From Mixta sp. Marseille-Q2659 (GTDB lineage: Bacteria > Pseudomonadota > Gammaproteobacteria > Enterobacterales > Enterobacteriaceae): a stretch of 64,000 bases of DNA. Each line of letters opens with the position of its first letter. Within the stretch, counting starts at the first letter, position 1. Positions 1 through 9,321 of the stretch are shown here, piece after piece. Location of the stretch: the NCBI RefSeq assembly GCF_940807255.1, contig NZ_CALNWY010000015.1, positions 1 to 64,000 of the forward strand, in the 5' to 3' direction. Under the pieces are notes generated by a model. That model saw nothing but the letters and a program-made list of their open reading frames with translations, had not been told where the DNA came from and did not search any database. The translations under genes and the position numbers were made by a program.

Positions 1-1152
1 GCCGCAGCCAAAGCCAAAATTCCGCCATTCCTGTTTCACTATGCCGACGGCGGCGCCTATGACGAATATACGCTGCGGCGCAACAGCGAAGACCTGGCGC
101 AAATTGCGCTGCGCCAGCGTATTTTACGTAACATGTCTTCGCTGAACCTGGAAACGCAGCTGTTTGGCGAAACGCTGTCGATGCCGGTCGCGCTGGCGCC
201 GGTTGGGCTGTGCGGTATGTATGCGCGGCGCGGCGAAGTGCAGGCGGCAAGGGCCGCCGATAAAAAGGGCATTCCCTTTACGCTATCGACCGTTTCCCTT
301 TGCCCGATTGAAGAAGTGGCACCCGCCATCCAGCGGCCGATGTGGTTTCAGCTTTACGTCCTGCGCGATCGCGGCTTTATGCGTAACGCGCTGGAGCGGG
401 CACAGGCGGCGGGCTGCTCGACGCTGGTATTTACTGTCGATATGCCGGTGCCGGGCGCGCGCTATCGCGATGCCCATTCCGGCATGAGCGGCCCGAATGC
501 AGCCATGCGCCGCTATCTTCAGTCGGCGCTGCATCCGCAGTGGGCCTGGGATGTCGGACTGAATGGTCGTCCGCACGATCTGGGCAATATCTCCGCCTAC
601 CGCGGCGAACCGACCAGCCTGGAAGACTATATCGGCTGGCTGGGCAATAACTTCGATCCGTCCATCTCCTGGCGCGACCTGGAATGGATCCGTGATTTCT
701 GGAAAGGCCCGATGGTGATTAAAGGCATTCTCGATCCCGAAGATGCGCGCGACGCGGTGCGTTTCGGCGCGGACGGCATTGTGGTATCGAACCACGGCGG
801 ACGTCAGCTGGACGGCGTGCTTTCTTCGGCGCGGGCGCTGCCCGCAATTGCCGATGCGGTGAAGGGCGATTTGGCGATTCTGGCGGACGGCGGCGTGCGC
901 AGTGGGCTGGACGTGGTACGCATGATCGCGCTGGGCGCGGATACCGTACTGCTGGGCCGCGCCTTTCTGTATGCGCTGGCTGCCGCCGGTGAGGCGGGCG
1001 TCACCAACCTGCTGAATCTGTTTGAAAAAGAGATACGCGTGGCGATGACGTTAACCGGCGCCCGCTCGATTGCAGAAATTACCCGCGATTCGCTGGTACA
1101 GGCGGTAGCGCCTATGCAGCCGGATGCGCTGGCTAACGCGGTAAACGGCTGA
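1..1152 (+). CDS. lldD: L-lactate dehydrogenase (FMN, quinone-linked), 5' partial
   Basis: Oxidises L-lactate to pyruvate at the inner membrane and passes electrons to the quinone pool. The frame is open from base 1 and the first codons align with residue 11 onward of E. coli LldD, so only about ten N-terminal residues lie outside the window. The family's (beta/alpha)8 FMN barrel is complete: '[17 protein letters not shown]' near the start, '[13 protein letters not shown]', the catalytic histidine in '[10 protein letters not shown]', and the phosphate-binding '[12 protein letters not shown]' and 'GADTVLLGR'. Ends at a TGA. In E. coli it is the last gene of lldPRD; the partners would lie upstream. 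No frame damage seen. Confidence 0.97.
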   Translation, partial: AAAKAKIPPFLFHYADGGAYDEYTLRRNSEDLAQIALRQRILRNMSSLNLETQLFGETLSMPVALAPVGLCGMYARRGEVQAARAADKKGIPFTLSTVSLCPIEEVAPAIQRPMWFQLYVLRDRGFMRNALERAQAAGCSTLVFTVDMPVPGARYRDAHSGMSGPNAAMRRYLQSALHPQWAWDVGLNGRPHDLGNISAYRGEPTSLEDYIGWLGNNFDPSISWRDLEWIRDFWKGPMVIKGILDPEDARDAVRFGADGIVVSNHGGRQLDGVLSSARALPAIADAVKGDLAILADGGVRSGLDVVRMIALGADTVLLGRAFLYALAAAGEAGVTNLLNLFEKEIRVAMTLTGARSIAEITRDSLVQAVAPMQPDALANAVNG

Positions 1153-1319
1153 GATCAACGTATCGCCGCCTGCGTAGCAGGCAGCGAACCTGGCGACTTG
1201 CCGATGCCTGAGACGCCCCCTGAAAGCCTGGTTTTGCCGGGGCTCGCTTTACAGGCGCAAGCCGACGCGCGCATCAAGGATTATCGCGTCAGGTTTCAAT
1301 GAAAGGATCGGCAGAACGG

Positions 1320-1344
1320 AAAAGGCGCCGTCTGGGCGGCGCCT
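1320..1344 (-). terminator. Intrinsic terminator of the chemoreceptor gene
   Basis: A perfect 8-bp GC-rich stem (1323-1330 pairs with 1337-1344) with a 6-nt loop is followed, on the minus strand, by four T. It sits just past the stop codon of the chemoreceptor gene and has no T-run on the plus strand, so it serves that gene rather than lldD. Confidence 0.75.
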
Positions 1345-1366
1345 GAGATGAAGCGGATTTCAGCGG

Positions 1367-3310
1367 TCAGAACTGTTCCCAGCCAGCCGTCGTTGACGAC
1401 GCCGCCAGTTTAGCGGGAGCAGCGGCATAGCGCGTCTCGCTAACGGCCGCGCGAGGTGCTGACAGGCTCTGCGGCGCCGTTTTAAATACGGCTACCGTCT
1501 GCTCCAGCTGCTTCGCCTGTTCTTCCAGCGAAGAGGCCGCGGCGGAAGACTCTTCAACCAGCGCGGCATTCTGCTGCGTGGTGGTATCCATCTCCGTCAT
1601 CGCCTGACCGATCTGCATGATCCCCCGGCTCTGTTCTTCAGAAGCGTGGGCGATTTCATTCATGATACTGCTCACCTGCGAAACCGAACGCACGATATCT
1701 TCCATCGCCTGACCCGCGCTGCTGACCAGCCGCGATCCGTTATCCACCTTGGTTCCGGCTTCGTTAATTAAGGTTTCAATTTCACGCGCGGCGGTGGCGC
1801 TGCGCTGCGCCAGGCTGCGCACTTCACCCGCCACCACCGCAAAGCCACGGCCCTGTTCACCGGCGCGTGCCGCTTCCACCGCCGCGTTCAGCGCCAGAAT
1901 ATTGGTCTGGAAGGCGATGCCGTTAATCACGTTAATAATGTCAGCGATTTTATTCGAGCTGCTGCTGATGTCCGCCATGGTGACCACCACATCCTGCACG
2001 ATCTGGCCGCCGCGTCCGGCATTACGCGATGCTTCCTGCGCTAGGCTGCTCGCCTGATGAGCGTTATCCGCATTCTGCTTCACGGTGGAGGTGAGCTGCT
2101 CCATGCTGGCAGCGGTTTCTACTACCGCCGCCGACTGCTGCTCGGTACGTGAGGAGAGATCGATATTGCCTGCGGCAATTTCCGCCGAGGCGCGCGCCAC
2201 GTTGTCCACGCCCTGGCGCACCTGAACGATAATCTCTTTTAGATTGTCGTTCATCCGCCCGACCGCCTGCATCAGCAGACCCGGCTCGTCAGCGCGATCG
2301 GTTTCAATGTGCGCGGTTAAATCACCGGCGGCGATTTTATCGGCCACCAGCAAGGTTTCGCGCAGCGGCTGGGTTATATTGCGGGTAATGCGCCAGGCAA
2401 TGATTAAGCCTGCCAGCACGCCCAGCGCAGCGGCGCTGTACATAATGAAGTTGGCTTCGGTAATGGTTCGGCTCATCTGCGACAGCTGGAACTGATAAAG
2501 CTCGTTAACGGCGGTATTCAGCTTTTCCGCTGCGGCGGTCAGCAGGACGGACTCGCTCTCCTGCTGTTTAAAAACGGTTTGATACTGATTCAACGTGGCG
2601 CTCACGCGCGCGGTATCCAGCAGGAGTTCGGCGACCCATTCCGCTTCAGCGTCCGGCAGCATGTTTTTCAACAGCGCACCCGTTTCCGTAACTGCGCTCA
2701 GTCGGTTAACGATTTCTGTCTTCTTCGCCTCATCGGGTTTGGCGATAAAGTCGGGCCAAATCTTCATAACATGCAGGATGGCACTGTCCAGGCGAGCGGC
2801 CGTCAGCGACACGGCGGGATCGATCGCCACCTGATGGCTTAATGCTTCGCTGCGGTGACCATAATCGACCAGCGTATCGATACTGATCGCTTTTTGCTGC
2901 GCGCTACGCTGGTTCAGGGCGCGGACAAAACTGTCCCGTTGGGCGAGATAGGCTTCAATGCCCTGCTTTACTGTATCCAGCGTCGCTTTTCCCTGTGGCT
3001 GCCAGCTGAACTGATAAAGCGACTGGCCCAACTGTTGCAGCTTCTGTAAAGCACTCGCATTTTTCTCACCATAGCTGCTATCGCCCGTGTACTGAAAAAG
3101 GGTGCGGTTAAGGCGCGCCTGGTTTAGCTGACGCACCATTTGGACAGCGATTTCCTGCTTCCGGGCGTCATCATTGATATTGGAAAAACCGTGAATACCG
3201 GCACCTGCAATACTCACCATGATTAACAGCACCAACATAAAGCCGGAGGTCAGTTTTTTCCCTACGCTCAGGTTATTAAAACCGGTAATTAACGACGCCA
3301 CACTGCTCAT
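1367..3310 (-). CDS. Methyl-accepting chemotaxis protein
   Basis: Inner-membrane chemoreceptor that controls CheA through CheW. It has 647 residues: TM1 about 20-42, a long helical periplasmic domain about 43-285 (possibly of the helical-bimodular type seen in McpS-like receptors; inferred from length and helical character), TM2 about 288-307, HAMP about 308-360, then the methylated coiled-coil rod. The signalling tip is clear ('[20 protein letters not shown]' followed by a glycine-rich turn). The C-terminus 'GWEQF' resembles the NWETF pentapeptide that tethers CheR and CheB. The ATG has AGGTGA upstream, and a sigma-28-type promoter lies 37-63 bp before it. Ligand unknown. Confidence 0.95.
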   Translation of the reverse strand: MSSVASLITGFNNLSVGKKLTSGFMLVLLIMVSIAGAGIHGFSNINDDARKQEIAVQMVRQLNQARLNRTLFQYTGDSSYGEKNASALQKLQQLGQSLYQFSWQPQGKATLDTVKQGIEAYLAQRDSFVRALNQRSAQQKAISIDTLVDYGHRSEALSHQVAIDPAVSLTAARLDSAILHVMKIWPDFIAKPDEAKKTEIVNRLSAVTETGALLKNMLPDAEAEWVAELLLDTARVSATLNQYQTVFKQQESESVLLTAAAEKLNTAVNELYQFQLSQMSRTITEANFIMYSAAALGVLAGLIIAWRITRNITQPLRETLLVADKIAAGDLTAHIETDRADEPGLLMQAVGRMNDNLKEIIVQVRQGVDNVARASAEIAAGNIDLSSRTEQQSAAVVETAASMEQLTSTVKQNADNAHQASSLAQEASRNAGRGGQIVQDVVVTMADISSSSNKIADIINVINGIAFQTNILALNAAVEAARAGEQGRGFAVVAGEVRSLAQRSATAAREIETLINEAGTKVDNGSRLVSSAGQAMEDIVRSVSQVSSIMNEIAHASEEQSRGIMQIGQAMTEMDTTTQQNAALVEESSAAASSLEEQAKQLEQTVAVFKTAPQSLSAPRAAVSETRYAAAPAKLAASSTTAGWEQF

Positions 3311-3346
3311 AGATCACCTTCAGATTAAAACAGGACGATAATTCTG

Positions 3347-3373
3347 TTATCGACATGGTTAAGCTCTGCTTTA
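3347..3373 (-). promoter_or_regulatory. Sigma-28 (FliA) promoter for the chemoreceptor
   Basis: Read on the minus strand: TAAAGCAG, exactly 11 bp, then GTCGATAA. The flagellar consensus is TAAAGTTT-N11-GCCGATAA, so the -10 matches 7 of 8 and the -35 matches 5 of 8 at the correct spacing. The predicted start is about 30 bp before the chemoreceptor ATG. Confidence 0.8.
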
Positions 3374-3615
3374 GTGAATTTACAAAGGAACAGTGGAATA
3401 TTTGAGCGGGAAGAAAAGCGTGAATCTCGTGAAAAGTCATCAACCTCGTTACTTATCAGCCTCTCTCATTTATTGCGGGAATAACAGTCGTCAGTAAGAA
3501 GGATAAATATTGTTAAACTTATTGGCAGGAAGTGACTAAAAGGTTATCGGCCCGTTTGCCTACTGAGGACGTCAGGCGAGCCGTCAGCGACTGAAGGCTG
3601 ACGGCTCGGTGCGCC

Positions 3616-4527
3616 TCAGGTCAGAATATAATTCGCATCCGGGTGCATTTTCGGCGGGCCGGGCTGATCGATCATCTCACACAAAATAATTTCAATGCCA
3701 TTGCATAACGCATTCAGCGGCAAATCGTTAGGCGAACTGCCGAAAGGCTCTTCCAGCTCCTCCGCCAGCGATTCCAGCGATAAGAAGGTGTAAGAGATAA
3801 ATACTGACACCAGCGGCGTCAGATAATGCAGATCGTTAACCAGCGCGAACGGCAACAGCGTACAAAACAGGTAGACCGTGCGATGCAGAATAAGCGTGTA
3901 GGCGAAGGGAATCGGCGTGTTGGCGATCCGATCGCAGCCGCCCAGCACATCCGACAGCCGGTTAAGGTTGGCGTCGATGCTGGAGTAAAGCACATCGCTG
4001 ATATGGCCCGCGCGCCGCTGTTCGCCCAGCCAGTCACCCATGCAGAGCAACAGCCGGTTAGTGGGCTGCGGGCTGTTTTCCACCTGCGATAAATAGCGTT
4101 CCGGCACCAGACGGCGAAAATCTTTTCGCCCGTCGGTGCGGCGCAACTGGTGTTTCAGGCTCCAGGCAAAGGCGATCAGCAGCCTGCTGAACTGATGGAT
4201 TTGCTGCTCGTCGCTCAGCACGCTTTTTACCTGACGCAGCAGGGATCGTTGGGTAATCAGCAGCGAACCCCAAAGCTGACGCGCTTCGGTATAGCGCGCA
4301 TAGCTGGCGTTATTGCGAAAGCCCAGGAAGATAGCGATAGCGATACCCAGCAGGCTGAAGGGCGCGGTAGTCAGGTGCAGCCCCATCCCTTCATACCAGT
4401 GATAGTAGATCACGGCGATTGCCGACATCGCCAGGTTGAGACTCAGGCGCAGCAGAATATCTGCCAGTACCGAGCCGTGCCAGACGAACAGGCGCAGAAA
4501 CCAGTGTTGATAAGGACGGACAATCAT
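3616..4527 (-). CDS. yneE: Bestrophin-like inner-membrane channel (YneE family)
   Basis: Member of the bestrophin/UPF0187 family, whose bacterial members form pentameric ion channels. The 303-residue protein matches E. coli YneE along its length, starting 'MIVRPYQHWFLRLFVWHGSV', with the family block 'IAIFLGFRNNASYARYTEAR' and, towards the C-terminus, 'PFALVNDLHYLTPL' and 'EELEEPFG'. The ATG at 4527 is preferred over a GTG one codon upstream because it restores the YneE N-terminus. It overlaps the end of the upstream MFS gene; in the presumed original frame of that gene the two would share a TGATG junction, implying a translationally coupled pair. Confidence 0.9.
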   Translation of the reverse strand: MIVRPYQHWFLRLFVWHGSVLADILLRLSLNLAMSAIAVIYYHWYEGMGLHLTTAPFSLLGIAIAIFLGFRNNASYARYTEARQLWGSLLITQRSLLRQVKSVLSDEQQIHQFSRLLIAFAWSLKHQLRRTDGRKDFRRLVPERYLSQVENSPQPTNRLLLCMGDWLGEQRRAGHISDVLYSSIDANLNRLSDVLGGCDRIANTPIPFAYTLILHRTVYLFCTLLPFALVNDLHYLTPLVSVFISYTFLSLESLAEELEEPFGSSPNDLPLNALCNGIEIILCEMIDQPGPPKMHPDANYILT

Positions 4528-5809
4528 CACGCCACCTCGTTCTCAAGGCGTTGACGACGACGCAGCCCAGAAACCAGTGCATCCATAATCCCACCACCAC
4601 CAGCGTGCCGATGCCGCCAATGGCCGCCGCCGGTACTACGCCCAGCCAGGCCGCCAGCATGCCCGACTCAAATTCGCCCAGCTGGTTAGAGGTGTTGATA
4701 AATATTGAGTTGACCGCGTTAACCCGCCCGCGCATCTCATCAGGCGTATCGAGCTGCACCAGCGCGCCACGGATCACCATGCTGACCATATCGAAGCCGC
4801 CGGTGGCGAACAGCGCCACCATTGAGAGCCAGAAGCTGGATGAGAGCGCGAACACCAGCGTCGCCGCGCCGAAGCCCGCCACGCAGATAAACATAATCAT
4901 CCCAACATGGCGCTCCAGCGAGCGGCGACTCAGCCAGAAGCCCACCAGCAATGCGCCTACCGCCGGCGCCGCGCGCAGCAGCCCTAAGCCGAGCGGGCCG
5001 GTATGCAGAATATCCTGCGCATAGATCGGCAGCAGCGCGGTCGCCCCGCCGAGCAGCACCGCAAAGAGATCGAGCGAAATCACGCCCAGCACATCGGGAC
5101 GCTCGCGAATAAAACGCACACCCGCAAACAGGGTGGAGAGTGTGGCAGGCGTGCGCGGCGGCGGCGCCTGCTCGTAACGCAGGCGGCTCACCATAATGAT
5201 AGAGATCAGATAGAGCAGGCCGGTCGCCATATAAACCACATCCGCGCCCGCCGCATACAGCAGGCCGCCCAGCGCCGGGCCCATGATCATCGCCGCCTGG
5301 CCGCCGACGGCGCTGGCGGCGGTGGCACGCGCCAGCAGACGCGGCGGCACCAGCGCGGGCAGCATCGACTGCATTGCTGGCGCTTCCATTACTTTCGCGA
5401 CCGACAGCACGAAAACCAGCGCCAGAATGGTCCAGACATCGCTGTGATGCAACAGGGTCAGCAGCGTTAAGGCCACAATTGCCAGCCACTCCACCAGTTG
5501 GGAAAAAAAGACGATACGGCGACGATCGCGCTGGTCGGCAATATGCCCTGCCCACAGCGCCAGCGTCACCGACGGCAGGAACTGCACCAGGCCAATCAGG
5601 CCGAGATAGAAAGCTTTGCCGGTAATGGCATAAATCTGCCAGCCGACAATGATCGATAACATCTGAAAACCGAAGCTGGAGCAGGTACGCGCCAGCCAGA
5701 ACGCAACAAACGAACGGTGCTGTAACAGCGATTCCGCCCGCGAATCAGCAGGTGAGGCCATAATCATCCCAGTTAGACAGCGAAACAGGCTGCGGAGCGA
5801 GAACGCCAT
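4391..5809 (-). CDS. MFS exporter (EntS-like), 3' end probably frameshifted
   Basis: Major facilitator transporter of the 12-helix MFS_3/EntS type, with the loop 'GHIADQRDRRRIVFF' between helices 2 and 3 and 'MRGRVNAVNSIFINTSNQLGE' (shown split: MRGRVNAVN, then SIFINTSNQLGE) in the second half. As written, the last 50 or so residues are non-membrane, arginine-rich sequence running 137 bp into yneE. Adding one C near 4564-4568 (GGGC to GGGCC) would instead give an ending 'HWFLGLRRRQRLENEVA' and a stop at 4527-4529 overlapping the yneE ATG. That ending is typical for the family, so the long tail is probably an artefact or a mutation. The 5809 start has AGGGG 8 bp upstream; 5761 is an alternative. 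Substrate unknown. Confidence 0.8.
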   Translation of the reverse strand: MAFSLRSLFRCLTGMIMASPADSRAESLLQHRSFVAFWLARTCSSFGFQMLSIIVGWQIYAITGKAFYLGLIGLVQFLPSVTLALWAGHIADQRDRRRIVFFSQLVEWLAIVALTLLTLLHHSDVWTILALVFVLSVAKVMEAPAMQSMLPALVPPRLLARATAASAVGGQAAMIMGPALGGLLYAAGADVVYMATGLLYLISIIMVSRLRYEQAPPPRTPATLSTLFAGVRFIRERPDVLGVISLDLFAVLLGGATALLPIYAQDILHTGPLGLGLLRAAPAVGALLVGFWLSRRSLERHVGMIMFICVAGFGAATLVFALSSSFWLSMVALFATGGFDMVSMVIRGALVQLDTPDEMRGRVNAVNSIFINTSNQLGEFESGMLAAWLGVVPAAAIGGIGTLVVVGLWMHWFLGCVVVNALRTRWRDDCPSLSTLVSAPVRLARLGTGRYSAAPESQPGDVGNRRDLLSLV

Positions 5810-6135
5810 AAAGGAAGCCCCTGCGATCTGGTTTTATAAGAGGGACTTCAGGCGCAGACGAAGCGGTAGCCTGGCAGGTGAGCGGCCAGTTTACAATAAT
5901 TGACGAAATGGGGGCAGCACTGAGGAAGCGGAAAATATCAGTTAACCTGGCGGGAAAGCGATTTTAAGCAGCTGACCAGAAAACGGATACGAAACCTGAC
6001 AGGTAAAATGGCTCAGTCTGCTGTCCAGTAAACGGTCGCAAAAACTAACCGGAATGGTCAACAGCACAGCTCCGTTCCAGCGCCATCACACGGAAACCTG
6101 GACCTCTTCAGGCAGGACAGCGCATAGTATTGGCG
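5810..6135. other. Intergenic stretch before IS1
   Basis: About 325 bp with no credible gene. It contains the 5' region of the MFS exporter and the left flank of the IS1 insertion. Joining 6135 to 6913 to undo the insertion did not produce a coding frame I recognise. Confidence 0.5.
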
Positions 6136-6190
6136 GGTAATGCTGCCAACTTACTGATTTAGTGTATGATGGTGATTTTAAGGTGCTTGC

Positions 6191-6466
6191 GTGGCTTCCA
6201 TTTCCATCAGATGTCCTTCCTGCTCCGCTACTGAAGGCGTGGTGCGTAACGGCAAAAGCACTGCCGGACATCAGCGCTATCTCTGCTCTCATTGCCGTAA
6301 AACATGGCAACTACAGTTCACTTACACCGCCTCTCAGCCCGGTACGCACCAGAAAATCATTGATATGGCCATGAATGGCGTCGGATGTCGCGCCAGTGCA
6401 CGCATTATGGGCGTTGGCCTCAACACGGTTTTACGTCACTTAAAAAACTCAGGCCGCAGTCGGTAA
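6191..6466 (+). CDS. insA: IS1 protein InsA
   Basis: A 91-residue DNA-binding protein of IS1 with an N-terminal zinc-finger-like set of cysteines ('CPSCSATEG', '[10 protein letters not shown]') and a C-terminal helix-turn-helix ('[20 protein letters not shown]'). Alone it binds the IS ends and represses transposition; frameshifting at the A6C run near its end fuses it to InsB to make the transposase. The frame is intact. Confidence 0.96.
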   Translation: MASISIRCPSCSATEGVVRNGKSTAGHQRYLCSHCRKTWQLQFTYTASQPGTHQKIIDMAMNGVGCRASARIMGVGLNTVLRHLKNSGRSR

Positions 6467-6888
6467 CCTCGCGCATACAACCGGGCAGTGATGTGATTGT
6501 CTGCGCTGAAATGGACGAACAGTGGGGCTACGTCGGTGCTAAATCACGTCAGCGCTGGCTGTTTTACGCGTATGACAGGATACGGAGGACGGTTGTGGCG
6601 CACGTCTTCGGTGAACGCACTCTGGCCACACTGGAGCGTCTTCTGAGCCTGCTGTCGGCCTTTGAGGTCGTGGTATGGATGACGGATGGCTGGCCGCTGT
6701 ACGAATCACACCTGAAGGGAAAGCTGCACGTTATCAGCAAGCGTTACACTCAGCGCATTGAGCGACATAACCTGAATCTGAGACAACATCTGGCAAGGCT
6801 GGGACGGAAGTCACTGTCGTTCTCAAAATCGGTGGAGCTGCATGACAAGGTCATCGGGCATTATCTGAACATAAAACACTATCAGTAA
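6385..6888 (+). CDS. insB: IS1 transposase catalytic part InsB
   Basis: Catalytic half of the IS1 transposase, made as the InsAB' fusion by -1 frameshifting. It carries the DDE-type motifs '[12 protein letters not shown]' and '[12 protein letters not shown]', then the C-terminal block '[20 protein letters not shown]' and '[20 protein letters not shown]'. It is complete to the stop codon, so the element is predicted to be mobile. Confidence 0.95.
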   Translation: MSRQCTHYGRWPQHGFTSLKKLRPQSVTSRIQPGSDVIVCAEMDEQWGYVGAKSRQRWLFYAYDRIRRTVVAHVFGERTLATLERLLSLLSAFEVVVWMTDGWPLYESHLKGKLHVISKRYTQRIERHNLNLRQHLARLGRKSLSFSKSVELHDKVIGHYLNIKHYQ

Positions 6889-7086
6889 GTTGGAGTCATT
6901 ACCGTATTGGCGTTATCGTTTCTATACGCGGAGGATCGTATTAACGTGCCTGTACGCATCGGATGAATTTATGGGTATATTCTTTTCCTGACCTAAAATA
7001 ACCAAAAAGGTTGTGCTTATAAATAATTGAATTTAAAAATTATTCTTACTATATTTATCAGCGGATTTAAATTAGAGGGATTAATA

Positions 7087-7437
7087 ATGCTGTTACGCAA
7101 GAAGCTAGCCATAATTATAACACTCGTTATCTTCGTATATATTGGGTATTCAATATATGTATTTATCAATGGTACAGGCCCTTCCTGCGATACATTGACC
7201 TACGAGCAAGCAACAAGCGTCATATCAAAAGATTACCTTGAGTACAGAATGCCGCGGTGGGAGCAAGCTTCTGCAAAATTAGGAACGAAAACGCCGACAC
7301 TGGAATTCCATAAAAATAAATCACAGGTAACGAATGTTTTTTTTGTGCCTTTCACCGCAACGGGGCCAAAAGGGGCAATTGACTATTTTGCGACGTATGA
7401 ATGTAAAACGAATAATATAGAGTACAGCTTTAAATAA
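7087..7437 (+). CDS. Small membrane-anchored protein of unknown function
   Basis: I do not recognise this 116-residue protein. It starts at an ATG with AGAGGG 8 bp upstream; an earlier in-frame ATG at 7027 lacks that support. Residues 1-5 are basic, residues 6-29 form one hydrophobic helix ('KLAIIITLVIFVYIGYSIYV'), and the rest is a polar, probably periplasmic domain with two cysteines ('GPSCDTLT' and 'TYECKTNN') that could form a disulphide. The gene and its flanks are clearly more AT-rich than the core genes around it and lie directly behind IS1, which suggests acquired DNA. An orphan immunity protein is conceivable, but nothing here shows it. Confidence 0.6.
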   Translation: MLLRKKLAIIITLVIFVYIGYSIYVFINGTGPSCDTLTYEQATSVISKDYLEYRMPRWEQASAKLGTKTPTLEFHKNKSQVTNVFFVPFTATGPKGAIDYFATYECKTNNIEYSFK

Positions 7438-7937
7438 ATTTAATCCGCTATAAAAGATGGTTAAAAGAATCAACGTTTCCCTGAGCCAGAGACTTTCAAC
7501 TGTCCGGGGAAGTTGTGCTTAATAATTCTCTTTTATAAACGTATGCTTTCTGCCCGCCATGTCCGCTTAAAATCATCATGTTTGGCTTATTTGCCCGTTT
7601 TTGCGACGCAGCATTGGCCTGTATTTCCAGCAGTCACCTTTTGAACATCAGGATCGCTCAAATTATGCGTTTTTACATAATTTGCCAGCCCATTCATACG
7701 GTCAATTAGCAGATCTACAGAGAACAGGACGAGTATGGCTTTGAAAGGAGTCATCAACAGGAAGCGAAAAAATGGTTTAGTCTGCCATTCGGCACACAGA
7801 CGCCAGGCCAGGCAGGAAAAAGTAATAAGGCAGTAGGTTGGCAGAAAGGATCGAAATATCACCGATAAGCGGTGCGCAGGCAGCAAAAACGGTGGTACGC
7901 AGGAAAACAGACTGGCCGTTTCCCTGCGTAAACAAAA
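7438..7937. other. Gene-poor region downstream of dnaC
   Basis: About 500 bp without a gene I can support. E. coli has yjjA directly after dnaC, but no yjjA-like protein is visible here. A 99-codon minus-strand frame (7587-7886) has cysteine- and tryptophan-rich content unlike a folded protein and no recognisable homologue, so it is not called; it may be decayed coding DNA. Confidence 0.4.
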
Positions 7938-8678
7938 TTAATATTCGTTGCCGGTAATACGGCCGCGATGGCTGTCCCAGTTAAAGGTCACCCACAGGCT
8001 TTGCCCCAAACGCATACGATCCATCACGCGCTCACCCAGCAGCTTGACCATATTGCTGTGATCGAGGTTGGTCAGCATACCGGTCGGGCGCTTCGAAGAG
8101 GAGCGGCGGTCAACGATCTGATTGATAATCACCTTTTCATAGCGCGATTCGGTCTGCATACCGATTTCATCAATCACCAGCAGATCGACGGTGCTGAAGT
8201 CGTGCAGCAGATGCTCTTCGGTGCGGTCGCTGTCGCCGCTAAAGGTGCCTTTAATGATCGACATCAGATCGGCAACCGTCACGATTAACACGCTTTTCCC
8301 GCGCAAAATTAAATGGTTGCCAATCGCCGCCGCCAGATGGTTTTTTCCGGTGCCGGGGCGCCCGGAAAAGACAAAGCTGGCGATGCTGTGATCGAACTCA
8401 TCGGCATAGCGCCGCGCCTGCTCCAGCGCTTTGCGCTGTCCTTCGTTCTCCACGCGATAATTATCGAACGAGCAGTTCATATGCAGCTCGCGAATACCGG
8501 AGCGACCCAGAATACGCTGCATTTTCATGGCGCGGTTTTCACGCGCAATCGCTTCGGAACGCTGACGGCCCTGCTCCTGATTCCAGGCCAGCAGTTCTTC
8601 GCCGCTCTGAAATTTCGGCTTGATATGGGCAGGCATCATGCGTTGCAGACGGTTAAATAATTCAGCGGGCGTTTTCAT
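7938..8678 (-). CDS. dnaC: DNA helicase loader DnaC
   Basis: AAA+ ATPase that carries the DnaB helicase to single-stranded DNA at oriC and during PriA-dependent restart. The 246 residues match the E. coli protein (245 aa): an N-terminal DnaB-binding helix region (1-50), Walker A 'GRPGTGKNH' at about 106-114, Walker B 'VDLLVIDEIG', and the C-terminal 'FNWDSHRGRITGNEY'. Its start codon overlaps the stop of dnaT (TAATG), so the two are translationally coupled as in E. coli. Confidence 0.97.
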   Translation of the reverse strand: MKTPAELFNRLQRMMPAHIKPKFQSGEELLAWNQEQGRQRSEAIARENRAMKMQRILGRSGIRELHMNCSFDNYRVENEGQRKALEQARRYADEFDHSIASFVFSGRPGTGKNHLAAAIGNHLILRGKSVLIVTVADLMSIIKGTFSGDSDRTEEHLLHDFSTVDLLVIDEIGMQTESRYEKVIINQIVDRRSSSKRPTGMLTNLDHSNMVKLLGERVMDRMRLGQSLWVTFNWDSHRGRITGNEY

Positions 8679-9220
8679 TATTCACCTCGGAAACCATCAG
8701 GAATCGTGTGATCGGGTTCAGGCAGCTGATTGATGTCGCGTTGCGCCCGGCCGCCGTTAACCGCCCGGCTCTGCTGAACGCTGCGCGCCAGTTTCTGCTG
8801 CCACTGGACGTGATGAAAAGGCCGACCGTCAGCCTGCCACCAGGTGACGAAAGAGGCCAGCTCGGCAGGCGTTACCGGCTCGCTAAGCGCAATACCCCAA
8901 ATCGCAGCCTGACGCTGGAAATCAGCATCAGGCCGCCAGCCAGCGTACATCATAAACTTGCCAGCCGGCACCGACATCGGTGATGACAGGGAATCGTTAT
9001 AGAGTTGCTCATCCAGCGCCACATCGCTTTGCGGCTGGCGCGCCGCCGCTTCCAGCTCCAGAAGCTGAGCCAGCCGGTCAGGAGTTACCGCATACAGCAC
9101 CGGCGCATTGTTATCGAATACGGCAACCGCACCCGCTTGTGCAGAAGCAAGCGCACCGAGCGGATCCTGACGGAACGCCTCAAGGCCAATGACAGTAGAG
9201 GTTAAAATCTTGACAGACAT
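8678..9220 (-). CDS. dnaT: Primosomal protein DnaT
   Basis: Primosome component that acts after PriA and PriB when the replisome is reloaded at stalled forks. The start at 9220 ('[16 protein letters not shown]') is chosen over an in-frame ATG eleven codons upstream because it matches the DnaT N-terminus. The protein is 180 residues, with the characteristic '[15 protein letters not shown]', '[20 protein letters not shown]', '[13 protein letters not shown]' and the ending 'IPDGFRGE'. Operon with dnaC. Confidence 0.95.
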   Translation of the reverse strand: MSVKILTSTVIGLEAFRQDPLGALASAQAGAVAVFDNNAPVLYAVTPDRLAQLLELEAAARQPQSDVALDEQLYNDSLSSPMSVPAGKFMMYAGWRPDADFQRQAAIWGIALSEPVTPAELASFVTWWQADGRPFHHVQWQQKLARSVQQSRAVNGGRAQRDINQLPEPDHTIPDGFRGE

Positions 9221-9321
9221 GGTAATTTCCGGGTTCTGTTGCAGGCAAAACATAACTGGCCGCCGCGGCAGCCATGATAGCCGCTATTCTAGCAAGTTTA
9301 GCGTCCAGGATCGCCTGTTGC

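Larger units (their letters stand above)
6136..6903 (+). mobile_element. IS1: Complete IS1 element
   Basis: Exactly 768 bp, the standard IS1 length. The left end begins GGTAATGCTGCCAACTTACT and the right end finishes AGTTGGAGTCATTACC, forming the imperfect terminal inverted repeats of the family. It carries both insA and insB, with the A6C slippery run at about 6442-6448 for the -1 frameshift, and is flanked by a perfect 9-bp target duplication. It looks intact and recently inserted. Confidence 0.97.
6127..6912. repeat. 9-bp target-site duplication flanking IS1
   Basis: GTATTGGCG occurs at 6127-6135 directly before the left IS1 end and again at 6904-6912 directly after the right end. Nine base pairs is the usual duplication length for IS1, and the identity of the two copies argues for a recent event. 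Confidence 0.97.

Noticed and set aside
4740..5555. 271-codon frame within the MFS exporter on the same strand
   Set aside because: Ala/Arg/Gly-rich alternative frame of a real gene; the exporter frame has clear transmembrane structure.
7587..7886. 99-codon minus-strand frame downstream of dnaC
   Set aside because: Considered as yjjA or a membrane protein, but no signal peptide, no family similarity and odd residue content; left as unexplained sequence.
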